Part shown: positions 63,538 through 64,000 of the stretch, in pieces
How the letters are laid out: every line of letters starts with the position of its first letter
Position numbering within the stretch: the stretch's first letter is position 1
NCBI RefSeq assembly: GCF_000276665.1
Contig: NW_004955469.1
Span: 9,012,025 to 9,076,024, forward strand
From: Chinchilla lanigera
Lineage: Eukaryota; Chordata; Mammalia; Rodentia; Chinchillidae
Direction of reading: 5' to 3'
Length of the DNA stretch: 64,000 nucleotides
Translations under genes and position numbers: made by a program
The notes under the pieces: model-generated
Database searches by the model: none
Told to the model about the DNA's origin: nothing
Seen by the model: only the letters and a program-made list of their open reading frames with translations

Positions 63538-63585
63538 AGAAATATAGGGAGTAAAAAAAAAAAAAAAAAAAGAAATATAGGGAGT
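63538..63585 (+). repeat. Bare poly(A)18 flanked by a 15-bp direct repeat
   Basis: AGAAATATAGGGAGT occurs at 63538-63552 and again at 63571-63585 with only A residues between: a retroposition footprint without a body. Confidence 0.9.
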
Positions 63586-64000
63586 GATACAAAGACCAAG
63601 ACTTAAACAGACAGGCAAAAAGGGTGACAGATTGTTAGCTTGCACTTACTAAAATTCCATGGGAGAGCAAATCCAAGGAGGCTCAAACTCCTGGAAAAGT
63701 CCATACTCAGGTAAATACTCTGAGTCCATACTCAGACTGAAAACAGCACATCAGGGTCAAACAACAGTGGCTCTAGGAATTGCTGTTTACTTAGTGCAGT
63801 TAGGAAAACAAGATCTCAATATAAAGTGAAAAAAAAAATCAAAAACAAGAACTTCCCCTTAGATCTATATTGGGTAGGACCATAGGCAAAAACTATAACC
63901 ATAACTGAGTATATGAAATCAAATATAAAATGGATCTATTGAAAACACAGAGAACAAAGCTTTCTGATTGGTCCCAGATGTATGGACAAATAGTGAGCTT

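Overview
The window is ordinary nuclear DNA of a placental mammal, almost certainly a rodent. Its genes are split by GT-AG introns, it has CpG islands, and it is packed with two rodent-type SINE families. One is B1-like (7SL-derived). The other is ID-like (tRNA-Ala-derived), in a variant ending in a GGTACCGG motif before its A-rich tail. That variant is not the mouse/rat ID consensus and suggests a non-murid rodent; beaver is a guess from memory, not shown. Two assembly gaps are present (8816-9103 and 55595-55705).

The gene order matches the block on human chromosome 2p23.3 as I know it: TMEM214 (3' two-thirds, +), a tRNA-Tyr/tRNA-Ala pair (+), AGBL5 (+), OST4 (-), EMILIN1 (+), KHK (+) and CGREF1 (-). 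I rebuilt every coding exon from splice signals and reading phase. Predicted lengths are AGBL5 887 aa, OST4 37 aa, EMILIN1 1017 aa, KHK 298 aa, CGREF1 284 aa, and 447 C-terminal residues of TMEM214. All reading frames are open, so I see no pseudogenes.

Layout: 1-5.4 kb TMEM214; 5.4-10.4 kb intergenic with SINEs, an LTR-like copy, microsatellites and an L1 tail; 10.4-11.4 kb Pol III tRNA pair; 11.5-29.6 kb AGBL5 with its CpG-island promoter and a 6.9-kb repeat-filled intron; 30.5-31.4 kb OST4 and its CpG island; 31.4-37.5 kb intergenic; 37.6-45.6 kb EMILIN1; 45.7-59.1 kb KHK, whose upstream region has seven tandem GC boxes and a palindromic E-box; 59.1-62.8 kb CGREF1, convergent with KHK; 62.8-64 kb LTR-like and simple repeats.

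The genes are neighbours without a shared pathway: an ER membrane protein, a tubulin deglutamylase, an oligosaccharyltransferase subunit, an elastic-fibre glycoprotein, fructokinase and a secreted EF-hand protein. I found no novel multi-gene system. The points worth a second look concern splicing (two GC-AG introns, mutually exclusive exons, an 18-nt microexon, a frame-shifting cassette exon), the KHK upstream repeat array, a repeat inside a tRNA intron, and retroposon oddities.
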